The notes under the pieces are model-generated. The model was given only the letters and a program-made list of their open reading frames with translations, was not told where the DNA came from and did no database searches. Source: Methylophaga thiooxydans DMS010 (lineage in GTDB: Bacteria; Pseudomonadota; Gammaproteobacteria; Nitrosococcales; Methylophagaceae). From it: a stretch of 64,000 bases of DNA. Where the stretch lies: assembly GCF_000156355.1 (NCBI RefSeq), contig NZ_GG657883.1, positions 222,467 to 286,466 of the forward strand, written 5' to 3'. How positions within the stretch are numbered: position 1 is the first letter of the stretch; each line of letters opens with the position of its first letter. A program made the translations under genes and the position numbers. Positions 52,846-63,203 of this stretch are shown here, piece after piece.

Positions 52846-53577
52846 ATGATGAAACTAACAGCTTTTGGCCTATTACTTCTTGTTTTCACACAAGCTTCGG
52901 CAGAACCGCCATCATGGCGTTCCAGTAATATTCAGTTTCTACACGGCAATCAATACGAGCTAGGGCCTAAAACACGTGAATCTATCACGCTAGAACATGC
53001 TAGCTCATGGCGCTATGGTGAGAGTTACTTCTTCTCAAATATTTTCAATCGTCGAGATGTCGGCACTGAATTTTATGCTGAGTTTTACCCTCGCCTGACA
53101 TGGAAATCAGTAACTAAACAAGACCTCCCCGTTGCGATGTTAGATGATATCTCTATTGTGGCCGGGATCAATACGGGCAATTTACCGCGTAACGATCCAT
53201 TTACAGCCTATTTATTAGGACTCGGTGTGAAATTTAAAGCACCAGCGATGGATTACTTAAAGCTGGATGTGATGACGTTCAAGTCTGAGAATGTAAAAAC
53301 AACCGGTATTCAAGTCTCACCGATTTGGGGGATGAAGTTTAACCTAGGTAAGCATCTGTTTTTATTTAAGGGTTTTCTTGATTGGCAAAGTGCTAAAGCA
53401 ACCGGTCAAAAGGCGACGCTACTGACACAACCCCAACTATTACTGGATATCGGTCACTATTGGCAGCATGATAATCAACTCTATGCGGGTATCGAATATT
53501 CATACTGGTATAACAAACTCGGCCTTGATGGTGTCATCGAGCGTGTTCCTCAGGCTATGATACTCATTCCATTTTAA
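52846..53577 (+). CDS. Tsx/OmpK-family outer membrane channel, second copy
   Basis: A 243-residue paralog of the porin at 682-1419. The signal peptide ends QASAEPPS, the mature start WRSSNIQFLHGNQYELGP is nearly the same, and TLEHASSW, YFFSNIFNRRDVGTEFY and the C-terminal LIPF are conserved. Most residues match along the whole length. The upstream duplicated leader of the first copy is absent here. It lies 75 bases after the chelatase gene and 8 bases before a hybrid kinase gene, so it may be cotranscribed with the kinase. Confidence 0.8.
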   Translation: MMKLTAFGLLLLVFTQASAEPPSWRSSNIQFLHGNQYELGPKTRESITLEHASSWRYGESYFFSNIFNRRDVGTEFYAEFYPRLTWKSVTKQDLPVAMLDDISIVAGINTGNLPRNDPFTAYLLGLGVKFKAPAMDYLKLDVMTFKSENVKTTGIQVSPIWGMKFNLGKHLFLFKGFLDWQSAKATGQKATLLTQPQLLLDIGHYWQHDNQLYAGIEYSYWYNKLGLDGVIERVPQAMILIPF

Positions 53578-53585
53578 CGAAGTGA

Positions 53586-55664
53586 TTGAGCGTGAAAAAT
53601 CTTTCAGCATTCATTGAACAGCATCGCTATGCTATTTTTGTGTTTCTGATCGGCAGCTTAGTAACCATTATTTTGACTGTTTTGCAATACAGAGATATTG
53701 ACACACAACGTTCAAATTCTGCTGAAGACACATTAACTAAATACGCTGCATCATTACAAAGTTCGTTGGATCGTCGGCTTTTCACACTTGATGCATTAAA
53801 TGCATTTCTTCATAGCTATGCCGAACTGGATCTAAGCAAACCGAACGAGGAAAAACAGTTTCAACATCACTTCAGACTCTTTGCTAACGAGTTGCATGAC
53901 TCGGTTGAGGGAGTGTTAAGCCTGCAATTAGCACCACAAGGCATAATTCGATACTTAACGGGTGATGAGAATAACAATAAAGCATTAAATTATGACTTGT
54001 TTGAAGATGATAGTCGCCGCGATCAAATTATTAATGCGATTTATGGTTATCATCAAGTCATCACCGGGCCCATAAAGCTCGTTCAAGGTGGTGAAGCGAT
54101 TATTGCCCGTAAAGCATTGTTTGCTGCCGCCTCACCCAACGCCTCAGCAGCACGTTTACAAGAAAAGTTGCTCTTATCGCCTGAGGTGCCAGTGCCTGAT
54201 GACTTTTGGGGCTTAGCAACGGTACTTTTTACAACTAAAGCCTTGCTCGATAGAGCAGGATTAATGTCACCCAGTATGGACGAGTTCAATTTCGCTCTCA
54301 AAGGCCGACACGGTCTAGGCGAAAATGGCGAGGTTTTTTGGGGTGATGCTAATGTGTTTGACAATAATTCACATACTCAAACCATTGAGTTTGATGCGGG
54401 TACTTGGCTTTTAGCCGTGAAGCATACCAGTGCATTTCCTCTCAGCTCGTTACTGTCAATCTTTTCATTAGGTCTACTACTTACATTGGCAACGGTCTAT
54501 GCCGAAGTGCTGCTGTCTCGTAACCGCATAGCCAAACAAACCGATATTGCTAAAGATGCATTTCTAGCCAGTATGAGTCACGAAATCCGTTCACCACTAA
54601 ACGGCGTGGTAGGCATGACAAGCTTATTGAAAGAAACGCACTTGACTGAAGAACAGATAAAAATGGTCAAGGCGATTGATACTAGTACCAGTCATCTGTC
54701 TGCCATTATTGGCGATATTTTAGATTTTTCTAAAATCAGTGCGAACAAAATTGAACTGGATTATCATGCCGTCAAATTAGTTGAGCTGTTTCAAAGCTGC
54801 ATTGACATCACCCTTCCCCAGGCTGAAGAGAAATCCCAGTATATTCGTCTAAGTGTTTCTCAGAGCCTGAAAACTGTGTTTTTTAAAGCCGATTCAACAC
54901 GCCTTAAACAAATTGTGATCAACCTTCTTAGTAATGCCGTTAAGTTCACTGGTATGCAAGGCAATATAGAACTCGCCATCAGTGCTGATACAAATGATCA
55001 AATGCCGGTATTAAAAATTATGGTCAGTGACAATGGTATCGGTATGAGTGACGACCAAATTGCACGATTGTTTGAACGTTTTTCTCAGGCTGATGTGAGT
55101 ACTACACGCAAATATGGCGGTACAGGGCTTGGTTTAGCCATATCCAGAAACTTGGCAGAACTTATGGGTGGTCATATCACTGTCACCAGCAAGGTCGATA
55201 AAGGTTCGCGGTTTATCGTGACCTTACCGTTAGAAATTGTTAATCCCGTTGATGCTCAACAAACAGCTCAAGTCATGCTGCCAGATGTACAACAAAACCT
55301 GAACATTTTGGTGGCAGATGATCTCAGTATGAATTTAACCATGATGGTGATGATGCTGGAAAAAATCGGCTATACAGCAGATACAGCAAATAACGGTCGT
55401 GAAGCGCTGGATAAGCAAATGACACACCATTATGATTTGATTTTTATGGATTGGGAAATGCCTGAAATGGATGGTGTTGAAGCAACACGACTAATACGCG
55501 AACAAGCCGAGTCTGCGCAAAAACCGTGGATTGTTGCTTTAACTGCTAATGCTAGTTCGACGCATAAAGAGAAATGCATACAGGCTGGCATGAATGATTA
55601 TTTATCCAAACCGGTTGGTATTGACCAAATCAAGCAAAAGATTCAACAGGTAACGGGGGCGTGA
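53586..55664 (+). CDS. CHASE-domain hybrid sensor histidine kinase
   Basis: A 692-residue membrane kinase. Two membrane segments (about 14-34 and 283-305) flank a periplasmic CHASE-like sensor domain (around 75-230, with LVQGGEAIIARKALF). Then come HisKA (SMSHEIRSPLNGVVGM), HATPase (NLLSNAVKFTG, DNGIGMSD, GTGLGLAI) and a C-terminal receiver domain with the acceptor Asp in FMDWEMPEMDG. I use the TTG at 53586; a GTG at 53592 is equally possible. Position eight bases after the porin gene suggests a shared transcript and a periplasmic signal. Confidence 0.88.
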   Translation: MSVKNLSAFIEQHRYAIFVFLIGSLVTIILTVLQYRDIDTQRSNSAEDTLTKYAASLQSSLDRRLFTLDALNAFLHSYAELDLSKPNEEKQFQHHFRLFANELHDSVEGVLSLQLAPQGIIRYLTGDENNNKALNYDLFEDDSRRDQIINAIYGYHQVITGPIKLVQGGEAIIARKALFAAASPNASAARLQEKLLLSPEVPVPDDFWGLATVLFTTKALLDRAGLMSPSMDEFNFALKGRHGLGENGEVFWGDANVFDNNSHTQTIEFDAGTWLLAVKHTSAFPLSSLLSIFSLGLLLTLATVYAEVLLSRNRIAKQTDIAKDAFLASMSHEIRSPLNGVVGMTSLLKETHLTEEQIKMVKAIDTSTSHLSAIIGDILDFSKISANKIELDYHAVKLVELFQSCIDITLPQAEEKSQYIRLSVSQSLKTVFFKADSTRLKQIVINLLSNAVKFTGMQGNIELAISADTNDQMPVLKIMVSDNGIGMSDDQIARLFERFSQADVSTTRKYGGTGLGLAISRNLAELMGGHITVTSKVDKGSRFIVTLPLEIVNPVDAQQTAQVMLPDVQQNLNILVADDLSMNLTMMVMMLEKIGYTADTANNGREALDKQMTHHYDLIFMDWEMPEMDGVEATRLIREQAESAQKPWIVALTANASSTHKEKCIQAGMNDYLSKPVGIDQIKQKIQQVTGA

Positions 55665-55668
55665 TAAT

Positions 55669-56034
55669 TCAGTCACGCATATAAGCACCAGAAAACTGTG
55701 GTTTGGATGAGCGTTCTTCAATCTTCATGATGAGTGATTCATAGGCTTTGTTGTCGCCGCTAAAAATATAGGGGGCTAATTCAGCAATTCGACCTTGAAT
55801 ATATGGAGAAATGTCAGGGTTCGTTTTAAATAAACGTGCACGGGTTTCACAGATTTGTTTAATGCCCTCAGCAAAGCGGGGAACCTGAGATGCAGGCGTT
55901 TTATCCTCCCCCAGCACCCACTGTCGCGTTTGCCACTCATTAAAGCAATCTTTCTCTAATAAACCCAATTCATTGGCCGATACACTCTGGTAGAGACATG
56001 CAAAAAAAACGGTAACGATAAAATTGGTTTTCAT
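55669..56034 (-). CDS. Small exported protein of unknown function
   Basis: A 121-residue protein with a signal peptide (start MKTNFIVTVFFACLY, cleavage near SVSANE). I use the ATG at 56034, which has GGAG upstream. The mature part has Cys residues in KDCFNEWQ and KQICETRAR. No family is recognised. It is convergent with the hybrid kinase gene, four bases apart, and divergent from the GGDEF-EAL gene. Confidence 0.5.
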   Translation of the reverse strand: MKTNFIVTVFFACLYQSVSANELGLLEKDCFNEWQTRQWVLGEDKTPASQVPRFAEGIKQICETRARLFKTNPDISPYIQGRIAELAPYIFSGDNKAYESLIMKIEERSSKPQFSGAYMRD

Positions 56035-56190
56035 AACTCCACTTCCTTTCAATGTTAAAACTCTGACTGTTTAGTTGATTTCGAGTTCTGAAAATATTTT
56101 TTAGTTGAAACTGTTTGCTGATTTCGTTTTCAAAGTGTGATTGAATAGAGTTTAAGCCTCAACGATGGATCAACAGGCAAGGGAGTCTTG

Positions 56191-58674
56191 ATGTTTACGA
56201 AGGAGTGCGAACTAGCAGAAAGTCCGCCCACTATTCTGGTAGTTGATGACGAAGCGTCTAGTGTTCTTGAGCTATCAGAAACATTAAAGACGTTGGGCAA
56301 TATACATACAGCATCGTCGGGTCAGCAAGCACTTGAGCTGATAGCCGAGGTGCGTCCCGATCTTGTCATATTAGACATACAAATGCCTGACATGAATGGT
56401 TTTGAGGTTTGCGAACAGCTTCGTAAGACCCCTGAACTAAATGATGTTGCAGTCGTATTTGTCACCGCACACAGCCATCAGGAAAATGAAATCGCCTCGT
56501 TCAACCTCGGCGGCATTGATTTTATCAGCAAGCCCATCAACTACGAGGTTTGCAAGCTAAGAATTCAAAACCTCCTGCTAATTCAGAAGCAACAAAGACA
56601 CCTGAAGAATGCCAAACAGGATTTAATGCATCTTGTGAATCAGGTGCCTAACTTTATTTCATACTGGGATAAAGATTGGTTTAACCGCTACACCAATGAC
56701 GATCGTGGTAGTTGGTTTGGCTTTAACTCACAGGAATTACTAGGCCAGCATATCTCGCTGATTTTACCTAAACCGGTTATTGATCAGATGCAACAGTGTT
56801 TGCCAAATAGTACAGGCTTATATCACCTGTCTACCTGTTTTTATATTACGCCTGATCATGCACGCCATTTCATTATTAATTGGTCGCAATTACCTTATAA
56901 CGACCGTGCGGATGGTTATTTAATGACCATGGTAGATATCAGCCATGAAAAACAGGTTGAGCAAAACCTGTTTCAACAAAACGAATATTTAAATATTATT
57001 CTCAGTTCCGTTGATGAAGGCGTAATTGCAACGGATACACGTGGTCTGGTCACCTTTATCAACCCCAAAGCTGAATTAATCACGGGTTGGAAGACGTCTG
57101 AGGTATTGGGACATTCGATAGAGGAAGTTGTACAACTTCGTGACCCTGAAACTAAGGTCAATACTGAAAACCCGATACGGGTATGTTTACGCCAACACCG
57201 AATCACACGAATGCCACTGAATACCCAGCTGGTTTCAAAGGATGGGCGTTTATCACAAATCGAACAAACGGCTGCCCCGCTTCGTGATGTTGATGGCAAG
57301 CTGTCAGGTGCTGTCGCCGTCATACATGACATCAGTCAATCAATCAGCCTCTCCTTACTCCGAAGTCAGGCATCCAGTTACGATCAGTTGACCAATGTGC
57401 CGAACCGGATCTTTATTCGCGAAAAATTACAGTTAGCCTGCGATGCCGTTAAAGCATCAGATATGCGCATGGCGATGGCAGTGATTGACGTGGACTATTT
57501 CAAGTCATTTAACGATGCACATGGAAACGGTACTGGTGATGCTGTATTGAAATCATTGGCGCGACGGTTGTTCGAAAACTATGAGCCAGGCAATAGCATC
57601 GGCCGACTGGGTGCTGATGAGTTTATGGTGATATTTCGTGACATTGATGATAACGATGGCATTGACACCACCCTGCACGCTTTATTGGATTTGCTTCGTA
57701 CTCCATTCAGAGTCGAAGACACTAGTTACTCCCTCTCTGTCAGCATCGGCGTTAGCGTCATCGATGCCTATTGCAATGAACCAGATCAGGTGATGCAACA
57801 GGCTGATGCCGCTTTATATCGCGCTAAATTTGAGGGTGGTGATGTCTATCGTGTGTTCACGAAAGAACTTGAAGTATCCCTATTGCAACGACGTTCCACC
57901 GAAGAATTATTGCGACGAAGTCTGATTAACACTGAAAAGCTCGAGGTGTTTTACCAACCTAAAGTTGATTTAGCTACCAGTCAGGTCATCGGTGTCGAAG
58001 CGTTAGCCAGATTGAGAGATGATTCAGGCAAGATTGTGTCGCCGATAGAGTTTATCCCGATAGCTGAAGAAACGGGGCTGATAATCCAGTTAGGTAACCT
58101 GGTATTGGAAAGAGCTTGCCAGGACTGTTATGAGTGGAATCAAAAAGGCCATAAAATTCCTGTTTCGGTCAACATCTCTGCCGTACAGTGTTTGCATAAT
58201 GATCTTGTCAACACCATTGAAACGTCTATGCAAACCTCTGGTCTTGAACCTGCGTTACTTGAGTTAGAAGTGACCGAAACAGCCTTTATTCGTGACTTTG
58301 AAGATACGCTTGAAAAGTTTCATCAGCTAAAGCAAATAGGAATCAGTATTTCCATTGATGATTTTGGTAAAGGCTATTCAAATTTGACTTACCTGCGACG
58401 ACTTGAGGTTGATAAACTTAAGCTTGATATGTCATATGTGCGTGGCATGCTAGAAAACCCACGTGATTATGAAATTGTTAAAACTATTATCAACCTTGGC
58501 CAATCCATGAACCTCGATATCATTGCCGAAGGCATAGAAACAGAGTTTCATCGTGACGCACTCTTAAAATTAGGCTGCCAATATGGTCAAGGATATTATT
58601 ATGCAAAACCCCTACCGCATGACGCCTTGCTTGACTACTTGAACAAGCCTGCTAAAAAAGGCTTAGAAGCTTGA
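56191..58674 (+). CDS. REC-PAS-PAS-GGDEF-EAL dual-domain c-di-GMP protein
   Basis: An 827-residue cytoplasmic protein. A receiver domain (VVDDEASS, LVILDIQMPDMNGF, ISKPIN) is followed by two PAS domains (about 140-260 and 262-390), GGDEF and EAL. The GGDEF motif is RLGADEF, close to canonical and possibly active. The EAL motifs are intact: GVEALARLRD, ELEVTETAF, IDDFGKGYSN, KLDMSYV, IAEGIE. I start at the ATG 56191 after GGGAG; a TTG one codon earlier is not needed. Its stop overlaps the start of the next kinase gene. Confidence 0.9.
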   Translation: MFTKECELAESPPTILVVDDEASSVLELSETLKTLGNIHTASSGQQALELIAEVRPDLVILDIQMPDMNGFEVCEQLRKTPELNDVAVVFVTAHSHQENEIASFNLGGIDFISKPINYEVCKLRIQNLLLIQKQQRHLKNAKQDLMHLVNQVPNFISYWDKDWFNRYTNDDRGSWFGFNSQELLGQHISLILPKPVIDQMQQCLPNSTGLYHLSTCFYITPDHARHFIINWSQLPYNDRADGYLMTMVDISHEKQVEQNLFQQNEYLNIILSSVDEGVIATDTRGLVTFINPKAELITGWKTSEVLGHSIEEVVQLRDPETKVNTENPIRVCLRQHRITRMPLNTQLVSKDGRLSQIEQTAAPLRDVDGKLSGAVAVIHDISQSISLSLLRSQASSYDQLTNVPNRIFIREKLQLACDAVKASDMRMAMAVIDVDYFKSFNDAHGNGTGDAVLKSLARRLFENYEPGNSIGRLGADEFMVIFRDIDDNDGIDTTLHALLDLLRTPFRVEDTSYSLSVSIGVSVIDAYCNEPDQVMQQADAALYRAKFEGGDVYRVFTKELEVSLLQRRSTEELLRRSLINTEKLEVFYQPKVDLATSQVIGVEALARLRDDSGKIVSPIEFIPIAEETGLIIQLGNLVLERACQDCYEWNQKGHKIPVSVNISAVQCLHNDLVNTIETSMQTSGLEPALLELEVTETAFIRDFEDTLEKFHQLKQIGISISIDDFGKGYSNLTYLRRLEVDKLKLDMSYVRGMLENPRDYEIVKTIINLGQSMNLDIIAEGIETEFHRDALLKLGCQYGQGYYYAKPLPHDALLDYLNKPAKKGLEA

Positions 58675-61600
58675 CAGTACTTTTCGACTGGAAAAAAAAC
58701 CGCGCCAATAGCTTTCTTATTATTAGTTGCTTGGGCTTGGCTGCTATCTCGCTGCTGCTGTTTTTATATTTTGAGCTCCAACATAAAAATGAAGTAGTCG
58801 ATGAGCTGCAAAGCTCACTTTCTTCCCAAGCCAGTGATAACCAGACGCTGTTGAGTCAAACCTGGAAAAGTAATGCTGCTGATGTCCGCTTTTTAGCCAA
58901 TACGCCCCCCATTTCTGGTATTAGCCGTGCAGTTAGTAATGCCGGTTACGATGCCGAAGAAAACACCAGTTTGGCCTTGTGGCAAGAACGCTTAGGCAAA
59001 ATATTTCTCGCCTTTATGAATAGTCACCCTGAAGTGGCTCAAATCCGTTACATCGGCAATAACAATAATGGTAAAGAACTGGTGCGTGTGGAAAGACAGC
59101 ATGGCAGTGGTGCTATGCGTGTTGTTCCTGACAATCTACTGCAGTCAAAGGGGAGTCGCGACTACTTCCAAAAGCCTAAAAAGCTTAGTGCGGACGAAAT
59201 CTACATTTCAGATTTAACCTTAAACAGAGAACACGGCAGACTCGACTACCCGCTTTGGCCCACTTATCGTATTGCTACGCCAATCTATAATGTGCGAGAG
59301 GATTTCTTTGGTGTTGTTGTCATCAATTACAACGCACAGCTTCTACTGGATACGTTTGAGTCGAAGCTCCCAAGTGCTATGGCTCTGTACATGATAGATG
59401 GTGACGGTCACTATATCTTGCACCCGCTCAAAGCAAAATCATTCGAGTTTGAACATGAACAAGATGCCTCATCGTGGCAGGAAGACTTCACTGTTGTGGC
59501 TGATAACGGTGAGTCATTGAGGCTGAGATCACTCAACAATAATCAATTACTGTTAGCCAGCGAAAAACGTGTCAATTTAACGGGTGACGAACAACAACGT
59601 TATATCAACTTTATTGTTTCACTACCTGAAACAACAGTCGACAAGATCATCGCTCAGCGACGCCAAGCAAGTACGGTTATTCTTCTCTCAATCGTGTTGG
59701 TGGGCGTTGTCATTATCGCCATTTATCGAAAAATCATGATCAAAGACGTTGACCTGAGTTATGCCCACTCTCTGTATTCGGCTTTAATTGAAGGATCAAA
59801 AGATGCCATTCTCACCCTCTCTACAGAAGGCAAAATTCAAGACTGGAACGAGGCCACATATCACGTTTTAAAATTACCTCCGTTTGATATCACTGACAGA
59901 CAATTAGAAGACATTCTCGACAGTGACGAACGAGCGCTGTTGACCGAAAATATTGCGGCCTGTTTAGCAGGTAAGTCCACAGCGACACTGGACATTGACT
60001 ACCATACTAGTAATGGCGATTTATTGGCTTTATCAGTCTCTCTTTCTCCGATTCACAAAGATAAACAAACTATTATCGGCGCTTCCACCATTATTCGAGA
60101 TATCACTGAACAAATTCTGGACAAAAAACAACTCGAGAATCTTAATTCTTCCTTAGAAGAACAAGTTCGGACTCGAACGGAAGAACTTGAAAAAGCCAAA
60201 AATGAAGCCATTGAAGCCAGTAATATGAAGTCCGGTTTTGTGGCGAATGTAAGTCATGAGATTAGAACACCACTCAATGGCATTTTAGGTATGCATAACC
60301 TGCTTAAACGCGAAAATCTGAACGAAAAGCAGGAAAGCTATCTACAAATGGCTACACAGAGTGCTAAATCCTTGCTGATGCTGATAAACGATATTCTTGA
60401 TTTATCCAAAATCGAAGCGGGTAAGCTTGAGATTGAATCGCTTCCTATCAATTTGATTGACAGCTTCAGTCAGGCTGCCAATTCTATGGCTGTACGTGCC
60501 ATGGATAAAAATGTGGAAATTGTATTAGATCTTGCCGATATCAAACACACTGTCGTTATCGGTGATGACTTACGCATACGACAAATTCTGAACAACTTAA
60601 TATCTAACGCGATAAAGTTCACCGATAAAGGTGAAATAATTGTTTCGGCAGCGACTACTGAAGATGTTGCCGGTGCTCGGGTGATACTTGATGTCAGTGT
60701 TCAGGACACAGGAGTGGGAATAGATAAAGCAAAATTAAATCAATTATTTAAAGCCTTTTCTCAAGAGGATTCCTCAACGACACGTAAGTATGGTGGTACC
60801 GGACTTGGCCTATCAATTGTAAGCAATCTGTGTTCATTAATGAATGGTGAATGTCATGTGGAAAGTGAAAAAAATGTAGGGAGTACTTTCTCATTTCGTT
60901 TGTCATTAAAACCGATTGAAAAAGAACAATTAAGGCTGAACCAGATATTAAACCTGAGTAACTATACGGTACAAATTTCAGAAAGCAGTCATAGTGTAAG
61001 ACACGCGTTGAATAAGTTACTGACTGGTTGGGGAGCGACCACCATCCTCTCGGAGCAGGTAGCAAACGGAGATGTTGATATTGTGATCAGCCAGTTAGGG
61101 GAAAACGGCGTTGATGATACTAGCGTGATGCAACAAATTGAGCAGTTATCGCTACAGGGTCTTCACGAACAGTTTATCTTTACTTTAAGCTTTAAACAAA
61201 GACACAGTCTGGAAGCATCGCCGCCCCCTCTTTCCTATCACGTTATTTATCGTCCCATTCTGCCGATGCAGTTGGCGACAGCTTTATCGGAAATAACGCA
61301 AGAGCCAATAACGCCTATCAGTCATACATCCAATAAGACGAAACAACAGTCATTTGACGGCTCGACAAGCTTTGAAGGTGCACATATTTTGATTGTTGAT
61401 GATAATGAGATTAATCAACGCGTTGCAGCCGGCATTCTCGAGCATTTTGGTGTGGAAATAACTGTTGCCTCAAATGGTGCTAATGCTATTAAGGCGCTTC
61501 AAGAAACTCCTTTTATCAATTTAGTTTTGATGGATTGCCAGATGCCTGTAATGGATGGGTTTCAGGCTACTGAAGCGATTCGTCATGGTGATGCAGGAAC

Positions 61601-62204
61601 GCATTATAAAAAGATCCCAATCATTGCGATGACAGCCGGTGCGATGACGGGTGACCGTGAAGAATGTCTCAATGCTGGAATGAATGATTACCTGACAAAA
61701 CCCCTATCAGCAGAAGATTTAGAATCGAAAACCAGCCTCTGGTTAGACGCAAGGCCAAAAGCGCAACGCCAAACGATTGAGACGGCTACACCAGAAACAC
61801 GCGAACAAATAGCCCCACCCACAGCTTCATCATCGGAACCTGTCTTCTGGGATCGTGAGGCGTCTCTTGTACGTTTATTATCCAATGAAGATTTGTTTCT
61901 CAGTATGTTAGAAATGTTTGAGCAGCAGACCCCTGAATTAATAGAGGAAATAGCCCAACAACTTCATACCTTAGATTTTGAACAACTCAGACGTTCAGCA
62001 CATAAACTCAAAGGTAGTGCCTCTGCAATTGGGGCTAAGCAGGTTTTAGATGCTGCCAGAACACTGGAAACAGCGGCACATGAAGAGCAAAAAAAGGCAT
62101 CTGTCGCGGCCTTTGATATAATAAATCAAGAAGTAAACCGAATGCTCAATGCTATAGCCGACTATAAATTGCATAACTCTGTTAGTTATGGCACATCGCT
62201 TTAG
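58671..62204 (+). CDS. Large hybrid histidine kinase (sensor-PAS-HK-REC-Hpt)
   Basis: A 1177-residue phosphorelay protein starting at TTG 58671, overlapping the previous stop by four bases (TTGA). Order: membrane segment about 15-35; periplasmic dCache-like sensor (40-320); membrane segment about 333-353; PAS (about 370-480); HisKA (VSHEIRTPLNGILGM) and HATPase (NLISNAIKFTD, DTGVGID, GTGLGLSI); a receiver-like region near 760-870 without a clear Asp site; an intact receiver (VDDNEINQR, LMDCQMPVMDGF, LTKPLS); and a C-terminal Hpt domain (SAHKLKGSASAIGA). It could phosphorylate the response regulators with GGDEF output encoded on both sides. Confidence 0.9.
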   Translation: MTVLFDWKKNRANSFLIISCLGLAAISLLLFLYFELQHKNEVVDELQSSLSSQASDNQTLLSQTWKSNAADVRFLANTPPISGISRAVSNAGYDAEENTSLALWQERLGKIFLAFMNSHPEVAQIRYIGNNNNGKELVRVERQHGSGAMRVVPDNLLQSKGSRDYFQKPKKLSADEIYISDLTLNREHGRLDYPLWPTYRIATPIYNVREDFFGVVVINYNAQLLLDTFESKLPSAMALYMIDGDGHYILHPLKAKSFEFEHEQDASSWQEDFTVVADNGESLRLRSLNNNQLLLASEKRVNLTGDEQQRYINFIVSLPETTVDKIIAQRRQASTVILLSIVLVGVVIIAIYRKIMIKDVDLSYAHSLYSALIEGSKDAILTLSTEGKIQDWNEATYHVLKLPPFDITDRQLEDILDSDERALLTENIAACLAGKSTATLDIDYHTSNGDLLALSVSLSPIHKDKQTIIGASTIIRDITEQILDKKQLENLNSSLEEQVRTRTEELEKAKNEAIEASNMKSGFVANVSHEIRTPLNGILGMHNLLKRENLNEKQESYLQMATQSAKSLLMLINDILDLSKIEAGKLEIESLPINLIDSFSQAANSMAVRAMDKNVEIVLDLADIKHTVVIGDDLRIRQILNNLISNAIKFTDKGEIIVSAATTEDVAGARVILDVSVQDTGVGIDKAKLNQLFKAFSQEDSSTTRKYGGTGLGLSIVSNLCSLMNGECHVESEKNVGSTFSFRLSLKPIEKEQLRLNQILNLSNYTVQISESSHSVRHALNKLLTGWGATTILSEQVANGDVDIVISQLGENGVDDTSVMQQIEQLSLQGLHEQFIFTLSFKQRHSLEASPPPLSYHVIYRPILPMQLATALSEITQEPITPISHTSNKTKQQSFDGSTSFEGAHILIVDDNEINQRVAAGILEHFGVEITVASNGANAIKALQETPFINLVLMDCQMPVMDGFQATEAIRHGDAGTHYKKIPIIAMTAGAMTGDREECLNAGMNDYLTKPLSAEDLESKTSLWLDARPKAQRQTIETATPETREQIAPPTASSSEPVFWDREASLVRLLSNEDLFLSMLEMFEQQTPELIEEIAQQLHTLDFEQLRRSAHKLKGSASAIGAKQVLDAARTLETAAHEEQKKASVAAFDIINQEVNRMLNAIADYKLHNSVSYGTSL

Positions 62205-62249
62205 CGTATATTTCTTCAAAAACAACAACAAAAGGTTAGCTTGTAAGTT

Positions 62250-63203
62250 ATGCGCGTTTTAATCGTCGATGATGACCCCACTATTCGGATGACCCTGGAG
62301 GGGGTACTAAAAAAGCATGACTGTGAAATATATGAGGCTGATTCCGGATTCAAAGCACTGGAAGTTATTCAATCTGACCACCCACCAGAATTGATATTTA
62401 TGGACTGGAACATGCCTGGACTCAGTGGCGTCGAAGTGACGACCTTAGTCAGGGAAACGGTTGCAGAGAATCAGCCTTACGTTATTATCATTTCATCCAA
62501 TAGTGACGACGAGGATGTTATAAAAGCATTGTCCTATGGCGCTGACGATTATATTGTTAAACCCATTGACGGCCGCTTTCTTAATGCAAAATTTGCAGTT
62601 GCACAACGCATCTTAGGTATTCAGGAAAAATTACGGCAAACCAACCTTGTTCTGGAAAAACTCGCATATTATGACGAATTAACAGGTGTTCTTAATCGCC
62701 GGGCAGGCAACGCCAGCTTTCAGGTGGAAATGGATCGTGCGATTAGAAAGGAGCAAAACGTCAGCATCGCGATGGTCGATATCGATCACTTCAAAAAAAT
62801 TAATGATGCATTTGGCCACCAAACAGGCGATGAAGTATTACGTGTGTTTTCCAGAGTCCTTCGTCAAACAATGAGACCGTACGATATCGTCTGTCGGTAC
62901 GGAGGTGAAGAGTTTATGCTGATCGCTGAAATCAATAACAAGGATGAGGCATCGGATCTGTTTGAACGGGTCAGAGAGACTGTCAGCACGACACAAATAC
63001 GTCATGCTAATCAAACTATCAATATTACAGCCAGTTTCGGCGTTCACGTGGTCATACCACGTACTGACATGATACTGAAAAGTCTGGTTCAGAAAGCGGA
63101 TGAGGCCTTATACGAAGCAAAATCAGCAGGACGCAATAAAGTCATTATCAGCGCTGATCTGGATGAATCAAAGATGACAGAGCCTGGTAGCATTACTGAC
63201 TAA
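62250..63203 (+). CDS. REC-GGDEF diguanylate cyclase
   Basis: A 317-residue response regulator that makes c-di-GMP. The receiver has DDDP at 6-9, the acceptor Asp in FMDWNMPGLSG and the Lys in VKPID. The GGDEF domain is intact: MVDIDHFKKINDAFGHQTGD and RYGGEEFMLIA. An RxxD inhibitory site (RPYD) lies five residues before GGEEF, so product feedback is expected. It follows the large hybrid kinase by 45 bases, its probable phosphodonor. It ends overlapping the convergent tesA-like gene by four bases. Confidence 0.93.
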   Translation: MRVLIVDDDPTIRMTLEGVLKKHDCEIYEADSGFKALEVIQSDHPPELIFMDWNMPGLSGVEVTTLVRETVAENQPYVIIISSNSDDEDVIKALSYGADDYIVKPIDGRFLNAKFAVAQRILGIQEKLRQTNLVLEKLAYYDELTGVLNRRAGNASFQVEMDRAIRKEQNVSIAMVDIDHFKKINDAFGHQTGDEVLRVFSRVLRQTMRPYDIVCRYGGEEFMLIAEINNKDEASDLFERVRETVSTTQIRHANQTINITASFGVHVVIPRTDMILKSLVQKADEALYEAKSAGRNKVIISADLDESKMTEPGSITD

